Below are positions 47,971 to 55,241 of a stretch of DNA of 55,241 bases, piece by piece. The stretch is from the NCBI GenBank assembly GCA_027486415.1, contig JAIXPC010000003.1:1-55241 (forward strand), read 5' to 3'. The notes below the pieces were generated by a model that saw nothing but the letters and a program-made list of their open reading frames with translations, was not told where the DNA came from and did no database searches. Origin of the DNA: Sphingomonadales bacterium (GTDB lineage: Bacteria > Pseudomonadota > Alphaproteobacteria > Sphingomonadales > Sphingomonadaceae). Within the stretch, counting starts at the first letter, position 1. Each line of letters starts with the position of its first letter. The translations under genes and the position numbers were made by a program.

Positions 47971-49274
47971 GTGAGGCGATACCGGATCGGCATCGCCTTC
48001 AGGCCGGAGACGAAATTGGCGACGGAAAGTTTTGGCTCCCCGGTCAGTGCGATTTCGTCCAGCCGCGGCAGCAGCTCGGCAAACAGGGCGCGGATTTCCA
48101 TGCGCGCCAGATGCAGGCCAAGGCACTGGTGGACGCCGTTGCCGAACGCCGTCTGCGGATTGTTGGGCCGGTCGACGCGGAAGCTGAACGGGTCTTCGAA
48201 CACGCGCTCGTCCCGGTTTCCCGACCAATAGAACAGCGCCACGCCATCGCCCTTGCGGATGGTCTTGCCGCCGATTTCGGTATCTTCGGTGCAGGTCCGC
48301 ATGAAATGCTTCACCGGCGTCACCCAGCGGATCATTTCCTCGACCGCGCCCGGGATCAGCGACGGATCAGCCTTCAGCTTGGCCAGTTCGGCCGGATTGC
48401 GGATCAGCTGCAACAGACCGCCCGAGGCGCTGCTGCTGGTGGTGTCGTGGCCGGCGGTGACGGTGATGGCGTAATAGCTGATGGCTTCCAGAAGGCCGAT
48501 GGGTTCGCCATCCACCGTGCCTTGCGCGATCACGGTCGCCAGATCGTCGCGCGGGTTGGCTCTCCGGTCGTTCAGCACCTCGCCGAAATAGGCAAAGAAT
48601 TGCTGCACCAGCGCGAACAGATCGACCTGCGGGTTACCGGTGGATTCGGGGCCGGCAAGGCCCTGGGTGAGGATGCGGCTCCTCGCCACCACGTCTGGAT
48701 CCTGCGGGCCAAAGATTTCCTGCGTCATCTGCAGCATCCGGTTTTCGTCGTCCGCCGGCAGGCCGAGGATCATCATGATCACCCGCAGCGGGTACCAGAG
48801 CGCGACTTCGTTGACGAAATCGCAACTGCCGCCCAGCGACGCCATGTGGTCGACATGGGCCTTGGCGATCTCAGCGATGCGCGGTTCCAGCGCGCGCAAA
48901 TTCTGCGGCATGAACCACGTATGCGTGATGCGCCGCAGCTTCATGTGCAGCGGGTCGTCCAGATCGACGAGGGTGCGGAACAGGTGGCTGTCCCCCGTCG
49001 TCGCCTTCACCCATTCTTCCGCCTCGATGGGAGAGATATAGGTGCGCTCGCGGTTGATGAAGCGGTCGTTGGCCTTGGAAATGGCAACGATGTCGGCATG
49101 GCGGGTGATCGACCAGAAGGGGCGGAACCCCTTGGGCTCGGTCCAGTGCACCGGATCGTCCCGGCGCAGCGTCGCATAGGCGTCGTGAATGCTTTCATCG
49201 GCATAGGCGGCCGGGTTGACCAGCGTGTCGTCCAGCGTGTCGCTGGAGAAACCGGGAAAGGGCATGGCGGTCAT
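47967..49274 (-). CDS. Cytochrome P450
   Basis: 435-aa soluble bacterial P450. I-helix TAGHDTTS (274-279), ExxR in EEMIR (313-316) and heme loop TAFGNGVHQCLGLHLARME with Cys384 as the iron ligand. Resembles CYP families that hydroxylate fatty, terpenoid or steroid-type acids; the substrate is not evident. It needs a ferredoxin and reductase; a 2Fe-2S ferredoxin gene is at 15843 but unlinked. Coupled by ATGA overlaps with enoyl-CoA hydratase upstream and thioesterase downstream, suggesting oxidation of an acyl substrate. Confidence 0.95.
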   Translation of the reverse strand: MTAMPFPGFSSDTLDDTLVNPAAYADESIHDAYATLRRDDPVHWTEPKGFRPFWSITRHADIVAISKANDRFINRERTYISPIEAEEWVKATTGDSHLFRTLVDLDDPLHMKLRRITHTWFMPQNLRALEPRIAEIAKAHVDHMASLGGSCDFVNEVALWYPLRVIMMILGLPADDENRMLQMTQEIFGPQDPDVVARSRILTQGLAGPESTGNPQVDLFALVQQFFAYFGEVLNDRRANPRDDLATVIAQGTVDGEPIGLLEAISYYAITVTAGHDTTSSSASGGLLQLIRNPAELAKLKADPSLIPGAVEEMIRWVTPVKHFMRTCTEDTEIGGKTIRKGDGVALFYWSGNRDERVFEDPFSFRVDRPNNPQTAFGNGVHQCLGLHLARMEIRALFAELLPRLDEIALTGEPKLSVANFVSGLKAMPIRYRLT

Positions 49275-50047
49275 TGGGCACGTCCCCTTGCTTGCACGGC
49301 GCCGCGCGCGGCTTCGACGTCGGCGGCGGACACCTTGGCATTGGCCTCGGTCGAAAGCCGTTCCTCCAGCGCCATCGCCGCGCCGAACGGCAGCGCATAT
49401 CCGTCGTTGATCAGGCGTTTGTAGGTGCGGCTGAAGCGCGGTTCGATGCTGGCCATATCGTGGGCGAGTTTCACCGCGGCGGCGACCAGATCGTCGGCCG
49501 GCACCACGCGGTTGACCAGCCCCCAGCGTTCGGCAGTCGCGGCATCGAGGAAATTGCCCGACAGCGACAGTTCCCGTGCCCGATACGGGCCGATGAGGCG
49601 GGAGAGTTTCTGGCTCAGCCCCCAGCCCGGCATGATGCCCACCCGGGCGTGGGTGTCGGCAAAGCGGGCGTTTTCCGATGCGATCAGCACGTCGCAGGCC
49701 AGCGCCACTTCGAACCCGCCGGTGATGGCGACGCCGTTGATGGCGCCGATCACCGGCTTGCCGGTCTGTTCGATGGCCTTCACCGGGTTGTCGTCGGGCG
49801 TGGTCGCGTTGGCCGCGCCCAGCCCCTGCTGGCCCAGTTCCTTCAGATCAAGGCCGGCGGTGAAGGCGCGGGTGCCGGCACCGGTCAGCACGATGGCGCG
49901 CACGTCATCATCGGCCTCCAGCGCCCGGAACACGCGCGCCAGCGCGGTGCGCAGCGCCGACGACAGCGCGTTCATCGCCTGCGGGCGATTGAGCGTGACA
50001 ATCGCCACCGGGCCATCGCGGCTGACCAGAACGACGTCTTCAGACAT
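49271..50047 (-). CDS. Enoyl-CoA hydratase/isomerase family protein
   Basis: 258-aa crotonase-fold enzyme. Oxyanion-hole segments are AFTAGLDLKELG (~60-72) and INGVAITGGFEVALACDVL (~103-121); the Glu in GGFEVAL corresponds to one catalytic Glu of hydratases. The second Glu position is less clear, so hydratase versus isomerase is open. ATG at 50047 with GGGGAGGC upstream; ATGA overlap with the P450 gene. The longer frame upstream runs through the smr gene and is a shadow. Confidence 0.93.
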   Translation of the reverse strand: MSEDVVLVSRDGPVAIVTLNRPQAMNALSSALRTALARVFRALEADDDVRAIVLTGAGTRAFTAGLDLKELGQQGLGAANATTPDDNPVKAIEQTGKPVIGAINGVAITGGFEVALACDVLIASENARFADTHARVGIMPGWGLSQKLSRLIGPYRARELSLSGNFLDAATAERWGLVNRVVPADDLVAAAVKLAHDMASIEPRFSRTYKRLINDGYALPFGAAMALEERLSTEANAKVSAADVEAARGAVQARGRAQ

Positions 50048-50103
50048 GGTGGGCCTCCCCTTTGCGGGGCAGCTTAATCCATCACCGGGCGCCGGCTGCC
50101 TGC

Positions 50104-50640
50104 CTATTTTGCCCGGCGCAGCACGATGTAGAAGGCACCGCCGCCGCCGTGGCGCGGGTGTGCGTTGCGCAAGCTTGCCACGTGCGGGCGCAGATCGGGC
50201 CGTTCCAGCCAGTGCATCAGCTCGGCCCGGATGCGCGCCGGGCGATCGGGGCGGCCCTTGCCGGTGACGACCAGGATGACGCGGGTGCCATCGCCGGCCA
50301 GGATGGCGGCAGACAGGATGCCATGCGCGTCGGCCACCGTGTGGCCGTGCAGATCGATGATGCGATCGGGCGACAGGCGGCCGCGGCTGATGCGCTTGTC
50401 CCAGCTGCCATCCAGCGGCGCGCCGAGCGGGTGGGGTTTGGAGGCGACAGGCTTTGGGGTCGAGGCCTTGGCTGGCGGCGGATGGGGCCGCGTCAGGCGC
50501 GCGGCGGGAGCCGTGGGCGCGGCCGCCGGCGGGGCAGGGGGTTCGGCAGGCGGTGCGGGCGCGGCCTTGCCCGGCAGCGGCTTCACGCTGGCGGCAACGC
50601 GCGACCACAGGGCGCGTTCATGGGCGGTCAGCCGGCGCAT
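50104..50640 (-). CDS. Smr/MutS2-type domain protein
   Basis: 178-aa protein: basic N-terminus, a Pro/Ala-rich linker (~25-72), then a Smr domain with LSPDRIIDLHGHTVADAH (DLHG motif, ~95) and VILVVTGKGRPDR (TGKG motif, ~122), ending HGGGGAFYIVLR. Smr domains are endonuclease-like; a role in DNA or RNA processing. 3 bp after the mltA stop, so part of the Tim44 - mltA - smr run. Confidence 0.92.
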   Translation of the reverse strand: MRRLTAHERALWSRVAASVKPLPGKAAPAPPAEPPAPPAAAPTAPAARLTRPHPPPAKASTPKPVASKPHPLGAPLDGSWDKRISRGRLSPDRIIDLHGHTVADAHGILSAAILAGDGTRVILVVTGKGRPDRPARIRAELMHWLERPDLRPHVASLRNAHPRHGGGGAFYIVLRRAK

Positions 50641-50643
50641 CGG

Positions 50644-51849
50644 TCAGGGCGACAGGCGCGCAGCGGCGGCGGCGGGGATCAGCAGGGTCAATCGCGCCGG
50701 CGAGGATTGCGCGCCGGCAGTCGCGGCGGCGTCGGCACCGGGGCCCAGGAACAGATCGATGCGATTGGCGCCCTTGATGGCGCCGCCAGTATCCTGCGCC
50801 ACCATCAGCCGCGTGAAGGGCGTGGCCGGGCCGGTGAGCGTGGTTTCCACCAGCAGCGGCGCACCGAGCGGGATGAAGGCCGGATCGGCGGCAACGCTGA
50901 CATGGGGGGTGACGGCAACGCCCATCGCGCCCACCGGGCCTTCGCCGGTCAGCACGCGGAAGAAGATCTTGGACGGGTTGGCATTGAGGATGGCCGGTGC
51001 TTCGGCCGGGTTGGCGCGCAACCAGGCGATGATCTCCTTCATGCCGGCCTTGCCGCGTTCCAGCTTGCCCTGTTCGATGAGCAGGCGGCCGATGGCGACA
51101 TAATCGCGGCCATTCTGGCCATCGTAACCGATGCGGACGATGCGGCCATCGGGCAGCTTGAGCCGGCCACTGCCCTGGATTTCCAGGAAGAAGGCTTCGT
51201 AGGGATCAGCCGCCCACGCCAGTTCCAGGCTGCGGCCAACCAGCGCGCCGCCGCTGATCTGCTCGCGGGTGGCATAGGGGACAAGGCGATTGCCCTGCAC
51301 CCGGCCGCGCACGGTGCGGCCCTTCAGGCTGGGCGCGAAATCGCCCAGCGGCACGTCGATCAGATCGGCCGGGCGCTTGTAGAGCGGCACCTCGTAACCG
51401 GGCTGGCGGACAAGGCTGGCGGCAATTTCCGGCTCGTAATAGCCGGTGGCAAAGCCCTTGCCCTCGGCCACGGCAACGGCACGGAACTGTTCGCGAAAGA
51501 AGGCCTCCTCACTGCCCGGCGTCACGCTGGCGGCGGCGGCGCAGGCGGCCTGCCAGTCGGCAGGCTGGGTCAGGCCCGACAGGTCTTCGCGGCGCTGCAC
51601 CCCGCCGCAGGATGTGCGAAAGGCGGCAAGGGCGGCGGCAGCTTCGGGCAGGGCCGGCATCTCCACCACGGCCACGCCGGCATCGCGGGCGCGGGTGATG
51701 GCAGGCGGCGGCGGCTGGATGACGGGCCCGGTGGGCGGTGCCGGCACGGGGGCTGTCACCGGGGCTGGCAAGGGGTGCAGCACCGGCTGTTGCCGCCCGG
51801 CGCAGGCCGACAGCAGCAACAGGGCGGCCAGCGCGATCGACCGGCGCAT
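50644..51849 (-). CDS. mltA: Membrane-bound lytic murein transglycosylase A
   Basis: 401-aa lipoprotein: lipobox LLSAC with Cys16. The MltA domain (~100-285) includes FFREQFRAVAVAEGKGFATGYYEPEI-region and YATREQI, and the C-terminal 3D domain has VAQDTGGAIKGANRIDLFLGPG with the catalytic Asp. Cleaves peptidoglycan with 1,6-anhydro formation at the outer membrane inner face. 12 bp after the Tim44-like gene. Confidence 0.95.
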   Translation of the reverse strand: MRRSIALAALLLLSACAGRQQPVLHPLPAPVTAPVPAPPTGPVIQPPPPAITRARDAGVAVVEMPALPEAAAALAAFRTSCGGVQRREDLSGLTQPADWQAACAAAASVTPGSEEAFFREQFRAVAVAEGKGFATGYYEPEIAASLVRQPGYEVPLYKRPADLIDVPLGDFAPSLKGRTVRGRVQGNRLVPYATREQISGGALVGRSLELAWAADPYEAFFLEIQGSGRLKLPDGRIVRIGYDGQNGRDYVAIGRLLIEQGKLERGKAGMKEIIAWLRANPAEAPAILNANPSKIFFRVLTGEGPVGAMGVAVTPHVSVAADPAFIPLGAPLLVETTLTGPATPFTRLMVAQDTGGAIKGANRIDLFLGPGADAAATAGAQSSPARLTLLIPAAAAARLSP

Positions 51850-51860
51850 TGCGACCGGGA

Positions 51861-52535
51861 TCAGTCGGCGGTGGAAGCGTCACCCAGATGATCGGGCGGC
51901 ATCTGGTCGCTGTCGTCTTCGTTGTCGGTGGCGATCAGCACCCAGGCCGGATCAGCACTGCCGGCAAGGCGGCTGAACGTCCACAGATCGATGGACTGGG
52001 TCTCGCCATCGGCGGTGGCGACGCGGGTGGCAAAGCGCACGGTCACTTCGACCATCTGGGTCACGACATCGGCACCCTGGATGGTGGAGCTGTCGATACC
52101 GATCAGGCGATTGGGCAGGGCTGCCCCGCCGCGCGCTTCGATCGCGGCCGCCAGATTGGCGTGAATCTCGTCAGACATCAGGCCGTGCAGGCCATCGACA
52201 TTGCCCGACCAGAAGCCATCGAGGATCATGCCATAGGCGCTGCGCGCACCGGCCAAGAAGCGATCAGGCGCAAAGCCGGGATCGGCATCGGCGACGGCTT
52301 CAAGAGCGGGCAGCAGGCTGCGATCGGTGCCCGGCGGCAGCACCAGCTTGCCGCGCGGCGGCGCCACGGTTTCGCGGCGCGCGGGCGCGGTGATTTCGGC
52401 GCTGGGGCGGAAGGCGTCGCCGATCGGGCGTTCCTGCCCGGTGCGCTTGCCCAGCACGGACACGAGACGCAGACCGATGAAGGCGGCCAGCAGGGCCAGC
52501 AACACGATCTCGACCCAGCCACTTCCGTCCGACAT
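51861..52535 (-). CDS. Tim44-like domain protein
   Basis: 224-aa protein with one N-terminal helix (VEIVLLALLAAFIGLRLVSVLG, ~8-28), a charged linker and a C-terminal Tim44-like domain (FLAGARSAYGMILDGFWSGN, VVTQMVEVTVRFATRV, IDLWTFSRLAGSADPAWVL). Alphaproteobacterial relatives of mitochondrial Tim44; role at the inner membrane not settled. Upstream of mltA and smr, as in many alphaproteobacteria. Confidence 0.9.
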   Translation of the reverse strand: MSDGSGWVEIVLLALLAAFIGLRLVSVLGKRTGQERPIGDAFRPSAEITAPARRETVAPPRGKLVLPPGTDRSLLPALEAVADADPGFAPDRFLAGARSAYGMILDGFWSGNVDGLHGLMSDEIHANLAAAIEARGGAALPNRLIGIDSSTIQGADVVTQMVEVTVRFATRVATADGETQSIDLWTFSRLAGSADPAWVLIATDNEDDSDQMPPDHLGDASTAD

Positions 52536-52696
52536 CTCAACTCCTTGGCCGTTCGTGACGGCGCATCACTGCCAACAGGGCATGGCGATCGATGTTCCGA
52601 AATACAACCGGAATCAGTCGCAGGTCACGGCAGCATCCCTACAATCGTCCTTCGTGCCGCCGATTGCAAGGGAATGCGGCAATTGCGGCAGCATCG

Positions 52697-53497
52697 TCAG
52701 CCACGGCCATTGGCGGCGATGGCGGCGGCAAGTTCCCTGACCAGCTTGGCGGCAACCACGGCGGTGATGCCATTGATGTCGCGTGCGGGGTTCAGCTCCA
52801 CCACGTCGCCGCCGATGATCGGCACGTCGAGATCGAGCAGGATGGCGAGGATCTGGCGCACCGAAAGCCCGCCGGGTTCGTGGTGGGACACACCGGGGGC
52901 AAAGGCGGGATCGAGCGCGTCGATATCGATCGAGACATAGAGCGGGCGATCAAATCGGGGCCGCCAGTCGTCGCGGAAATGGCGGGCCTCGATGATCTCC
53001 ACGCCAAAGCGTTCCGCCTGCTCGCGGCAGTGGCGATTGAGCGTGCGGATGCCGACCTGGACGAGGCGGCGGGCGTGGCCGCCTTCCATGATGCGCGCAA
53101 ACGGGGAGGCGTGGCTGCGGCGGTTGCCGTCCAGCTCGTCATACAGATCGGGGTGGGCGTCAAAATGCAGGATGTCGAATTTCCCGTGGCGGCGGGCGAG
53201 GGCTTCGACGACGGGGAAGCTGATGGCGTGATCGCCGCCCAGCGCGATCAGCGGGCCGGGGCAGGCGGCGATAGCGGCGCGGATGCGATCATCATCGCCG
53301 GCGTCTTCGCAGATCGGCACATCGCCGGCATCGTGGAGGTGGAAATCAAGGCCGATCTCGGTGCCGCGTTCGGTGGCGCTGTTGCCGTGCGGGCTGGCCA
53401 TCGCGGCGCGGATGGCGGCCGGGGCCTGGGCCGGTCCGCGCAGGAAGCTGCTGTGCTGATCGGTGGGGATGCCGATGAGGGAGATGGTGGGAGGCAT
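52697..53497 (-). CDS. Agmatinase/arginase-family ureohydrolase
   Basis: 266-aa binuclear manganese enzyme: metal ligands in ALGGDHAISFPV (~90-101), ILHFDAHPDLYDEL (~115-128) and VSIDIDALDPAFAPG (~195-210). Releases urea from agmatine, guanidino-acids or a related substrate; the exact one is not visible. The ATG at 53497 follows GGGAGG. It is shorter than usual arginase (~300 aa), like many agmatinase-type enzymes. Confidence 0.93.
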   Translation of the reverse strand: MPPTISLIGIPTDQHSSFLRGPAQAPAAIRAAMASPHGNSATERGTEIGLDFHLHDAGDVPICEDAGDDDRIRAAIAACPGPLIALGGDHAISFPVVEALARRHGKFDILHFDAHPDLYDELDGNRRSHASPFARIMEGGHARRLVQVGIRTLNRHCREQAERFGVEIIEARHFRDDWRPRFDRPLYVSIDIDALDPAFAPGVSHHEPGGLSVRQILAILLDLDVPIIGGDVVELNPARDINGITAVVAAKLVRELAAAIAANGRG

Positions 53498-53524
53498 GGC
53501 GGGTTCATGCGCCAAAAAACCAAC

Positions 53525-53604
53525 CGCCGCCAGAGCACGGGGTTGGGGGTCGGCCGTGCGCTGGCGGCCAGCAAAAACGCCGCCAGAGCACGGGGTTGGG
53601 GGTC
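53525..53604. repeat. 27-bp direct repeat pair
   Basis: The same 27 bases (C-rich start, then AGAGCACGGGGTTGGGGGTC) occur at 53525-53551 and 53578-53604, offset by 53 bp, in the gap between the agmatinase start and tRNA-Leu. No gene is seen there. Confidence 0.85.
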
Positions 53605-53623
53605 AGCTTCGCGCCGACGACGA

Positions 53624-53710
53624 TGGTGCGGGCGGCGGGACTCGAACCCGCACTTCCAGAGGGAAAGCGGATTTTAAGTCCGCTGCGTCTACCGGTTCCG
53701 CCACGCCCGC
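53624..53710 (-). tRNA. tRNA-Leu (anticodon UAA)
   Basis: 87-nt class II tRNA on the minus strand with encoded CCA. Acceptor GCGGGCG/CGCCCGC with discriminator A; the anticodon stem of GCGGA/TCCGC closes the loop CTTAAAA with anticodon TAA; variable arm CTTTCCCTCTGGAAG-like; T-arm GCGGGTTCGAGTCCCGC. Decodes UUA/UUG. Confidence 0.97.
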
Positions 53711-53760
53711 TGAAGACAGGTCAAACCGGCCCATGCCACTTGTGGGCGGGGGCTGGCTTG

Positions 53761-54039
53761 TCAGCCGTTCAAACGCTCGCGTAATTCCTTGCCGGGCTTG
53801 AAATAGGGGACGTTCTTGGCATCCACCTTCACCGCGGCGCCGGTGCGCGGATTGCGGCCGGTGCGCGGTTCGCGGGCGCGGGTGGAAAAGGCGCCAAAGC
53901 CGCGCAATTCGACGCGGCGACCCTGGGCCAGCGCATCGGTGATTTCATCGAAGACGGTGGCAACGATGCGCTCCACATCCTTCAGGGTGAGGTGCGGATT
54001 CTGTTCGGCGACGCTGGCCACCAGTTCAGACCTGATCAT
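53761..54039 (-). CDS. ihfB: Integration host factor subunit beta
   Basis: 92-aa HU/IHF-family DNA-bending protein. [27 protein letters not shown] is seen in parts: the RGFGAF core and the R-x-x-R-x-G-R-N-P-x-T-G arm with the intercalating Pro. The N-terminal [16 protein letters not shown] is IhfB-like rather than HU. It follows rpsA, the same order as in E. coli. IHF also assists many tyrosine integrases, such as the one in this window. Confidence 0.95.
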   Translation of the reverse strand: MIRSELVASVAEQNPHLTLKDVERIVATVFDEITDALAQGRRVELRGFGAFSTRAREPRTGRNPRTGAAVKVDAKNVPYFKPGKELRERLNG

Positions 54040-54186
54040 CTTGCCCTACCTCGCTACGCGCCAGCGGCGCTTTCCCCCCGTGACTGTGCGGCATTTTAAT
54101 ACATGGTCTCAAGCGGTCAAGGCGAGGCCGGGAAAAATCGCACTCGGCGTGTCAAAATCGTCACCGCAGGTGAACGACCAAGAAAA

Positions 54187-54215
54187 ACGCCCCGGCAGCG
54201 TGGCTGCCGGGGCGT
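54187..54215 (-). terminator. Intrinsic terminator of rpsA
   Basis: On the minus strand a 12- to 13-bp GC-rich stem (ACGCCCCGGCAG against its complement on the plus strand) with a short loop is followed by five T (complement of 54183-54187). It starts 25 bp beyond the rpsA stop. Confidence 0.93.
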
Positions 54216-54239
54216 CCTTGCCGATCGCTTTTGCGGCGA

Positions 54240-55241
54240 TCAGTTCTTGTCGGCGTCCTCGCGCGCCTTGTTGAAGGCAGCGCCCAGGATGTTGCCAAGG
54301 GTCGCGCCCGAATCGGACGTGCCGTACTGGGCAACCGCTTCCTTTTCTTCGGTGATCTGCAGCGCCTTGATGCTCAGCATCGGCTTGCGGCCCTTTTCAA
54401 AGCCGATCACCATGGCGTCGACCTTCTGGCCGGGCTGGAAGCGCTCGGCCTTCTGCTCGTCGCGGTCGCGGGAAAGGTCGCCACGCTTGATGTAGCAGAC
54501 CGGGCCATCTTCGCCGATCTGGACGTCGAGGCCGCCATCGCGCGCCGCAACCACGGTCACGGTGACGACATCGTTCTTCTTCCAGTCGCCGCCGCTGGTG
54601 TTGCGGGCCACCGGGCCACCGGTCTCGTCCATCTGCTTGATGCCGAGGCTGATGCGCTCCTTCTCGATATCGACTTCGAGAACGCGGGCCGACACGCGCT
54701 CACCCTTGTGGTGACGCGACAGGGCGGTTTCGCCGGTCATGCCCCAGGCGATGTCCGACATGTGCACCATGCCGTCGACGTCGCCATCCAGGCCGATGAA
54801 CAGGCCGAATTCGGTGGCGTTCTTGACTTCGCCTTCGACGACGCTGCCCACCGGGTTGTTCTCGGCGAACACTTCCCACGGGTTGCGCTGGGCCTGCTTG
54901 AGACCAAGGCTGATGCGGCGCTTTTCCTCGTCCACTTCGAGAACGATGACTTCGACTTCCTGGCTGGTCGAGACGATCTTGCCGGGGTGGACGTTCTTCT
55001 TGACCCACGACATTTCGCTGACGTGCACCAGGCCTTCGATGCCGGCTTCGAGTTCGACGAAGGCGCCATACTCGGTGATGTTGGTCACGCGGCCCTTGTG
55101 CTTGGTGTCAACGGCGTACTTGGCGGCAGCCGTGGTCCACGGATCGGCTTCCAGCTGCTTCATGCCCAGGCTGATGCGCTGGGTGTCGCGGTTGATGCGC
55201 ACGATCTGCACGCGCAGCACGTCGCCGATGTTCAGCACTTC
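54240..55241 (-). CDS. rpsA: 30S ribosomal protein S1 (5' truncated by window)
   Basis: C-terminal ~334 residues of S1; the frame is open to base 55241, so the N-terminal domains are outside. Successive S1/OB repeats are seen: GRVTNITEYGAFVELEAGIEG with LVHVSEMSW, then VVEGEVKNATEFGLFIGLDG with MVHMSDIAW, then a less typical third repeat (VVTVTVVAARDGGLDVQIGE). S1 unfolds mRNA and brings it to the ribosome. It ends in the terminator at 54187-54215 and lies ahead of ihfB. Confidence 0.97.
   Translation of the reverse strand, partial: EVLNIGDVLRVQIVRINRDTQRISLGMKQLEADPWTTAAAKYAVDTKHKGRVTNITEYGAFVELEAGIEGLVHVSEMSWVKKNVHPGKIVSTSQEVEVIVLEVDEEKRRISLGLKQAQRNPWEVFAENNPVGSVVEGEVKNATEFGLFIGLDGDVDGMVHMSDIAWGMTGETALSRHHKGERVSARVLEVDIEKERISLGIKQMDETGGPVARNTSGGDWKKNDVVTVTVVAARDGGLDVQIGEDGPVCYIKRGDLSRDRDEQKAERFQPGQKVDAMVIGFEKGRKPMLSIKALQITEEKEAVAQYGTSDSGATLGNILGAAFNKAREDADKN

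Noticed and set aside
53525..53710. tRNA-Leu as a second integration site because of nearby repeats
   Set aside because: The direct repeats do not match the tRNA 3' end and no integrase lies nearby.
1..55241. CRISPR array, rRNA operon, insertion sequence
   Set aside because: No regularly spaced repeat array, no rRNA sequence and no transposase-like protein was seen anywhere in the window.

Overview
The window comes from a GC-rich alphaproteobacterium, most probably of the order Sphingomonadales. Pointers are the block accB-accC-aat-DUF2155-mlaD-NDUFA12, a complex I NDUFA12-type accessory subunit, a DUF1134 (EipA-like) protein, a PEP-CTERM protein with the W-A-M-M-I-x-G-F tail usual in sphingomonads, and frequent GTG/TTG starts with ATGA, GTGA or TTGA overlaps. 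No species can be named from the sequence alone.

Layout. 1-13.5 kb is a housekeeping backbone: the 3' end of a TelA-like gene, dapE, aroQ, the acetyl-CoA carboxylase pair accBC, aat, an Mla-type lipid transport subunit, an MFS exporter, an aminotransferase and a modABC molybdate importer. 13.6-17.9 kb holds tRNA-Ser(GCU), the DUF1134 protein, a 2-hydroxyacid dehydrogenase, a 2Fe-2S ferredoxin and the overlapping set maf - RNase E/G-like - yacG, ending at tRNA-Phe(GAA).

17,984-25,112 is an integrative element of about 7.1 kb inserted at the 3' end of tRNA-Phe. It has an exact 19-bp direct repeat at its ends, a tyrosine integrase, an AlpA-type regulator, a Toprim primase, a DUF3987 helicase-like protein, an HNH endonuclease and several unknown genes, all on the minus strand. 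It has no recognisable capsid, terminase or conjugation genes, so it looks like a satellite-like or self-replicating integrative element. It also carries a frameshifted remnant of a second DUF3987 gene and a pair of 41-bp, 38/41-identical inverted repeats. Integration changed the last codons of the neighbouring PEP-CTERM gene.

25.9-29.5 kb is a tightly overlapping plus-strand run: D-cysteine desulfhydrase, Asp/Glu racemase, zinc alcohol dehydrogenase and prepilin peptidase. 29.5-45.1 kb is a minus-strand secretion locus: a complete type II secretion operon (gspC-N), a protein of unknown function, a second GspC-like protein that keeps the PDZ domain missing from the first, then a lipoprotein with Asp at +2 and a TonB-dependent receptor. 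The likely logic is that the prepilin peptidase matures GspG-K, the T2SS exports the neighbouring lipoprotein, and the receptor imports what the exported protein captures or releases. The last step is inference.

45.1-55.2 kb contains a DECD-box RNA helicase with a structured leader, a REP-like palindrome pair, a bidirectional terminator, a cyclophilin, an enoyl-CoA hydratase - P450 - thioesterase operon, smr, mltA, a Tim44-like gene, an agmatinase-family gene, tRNA-Leu(UAA), ihfB and the 5'-truncated rpsA.
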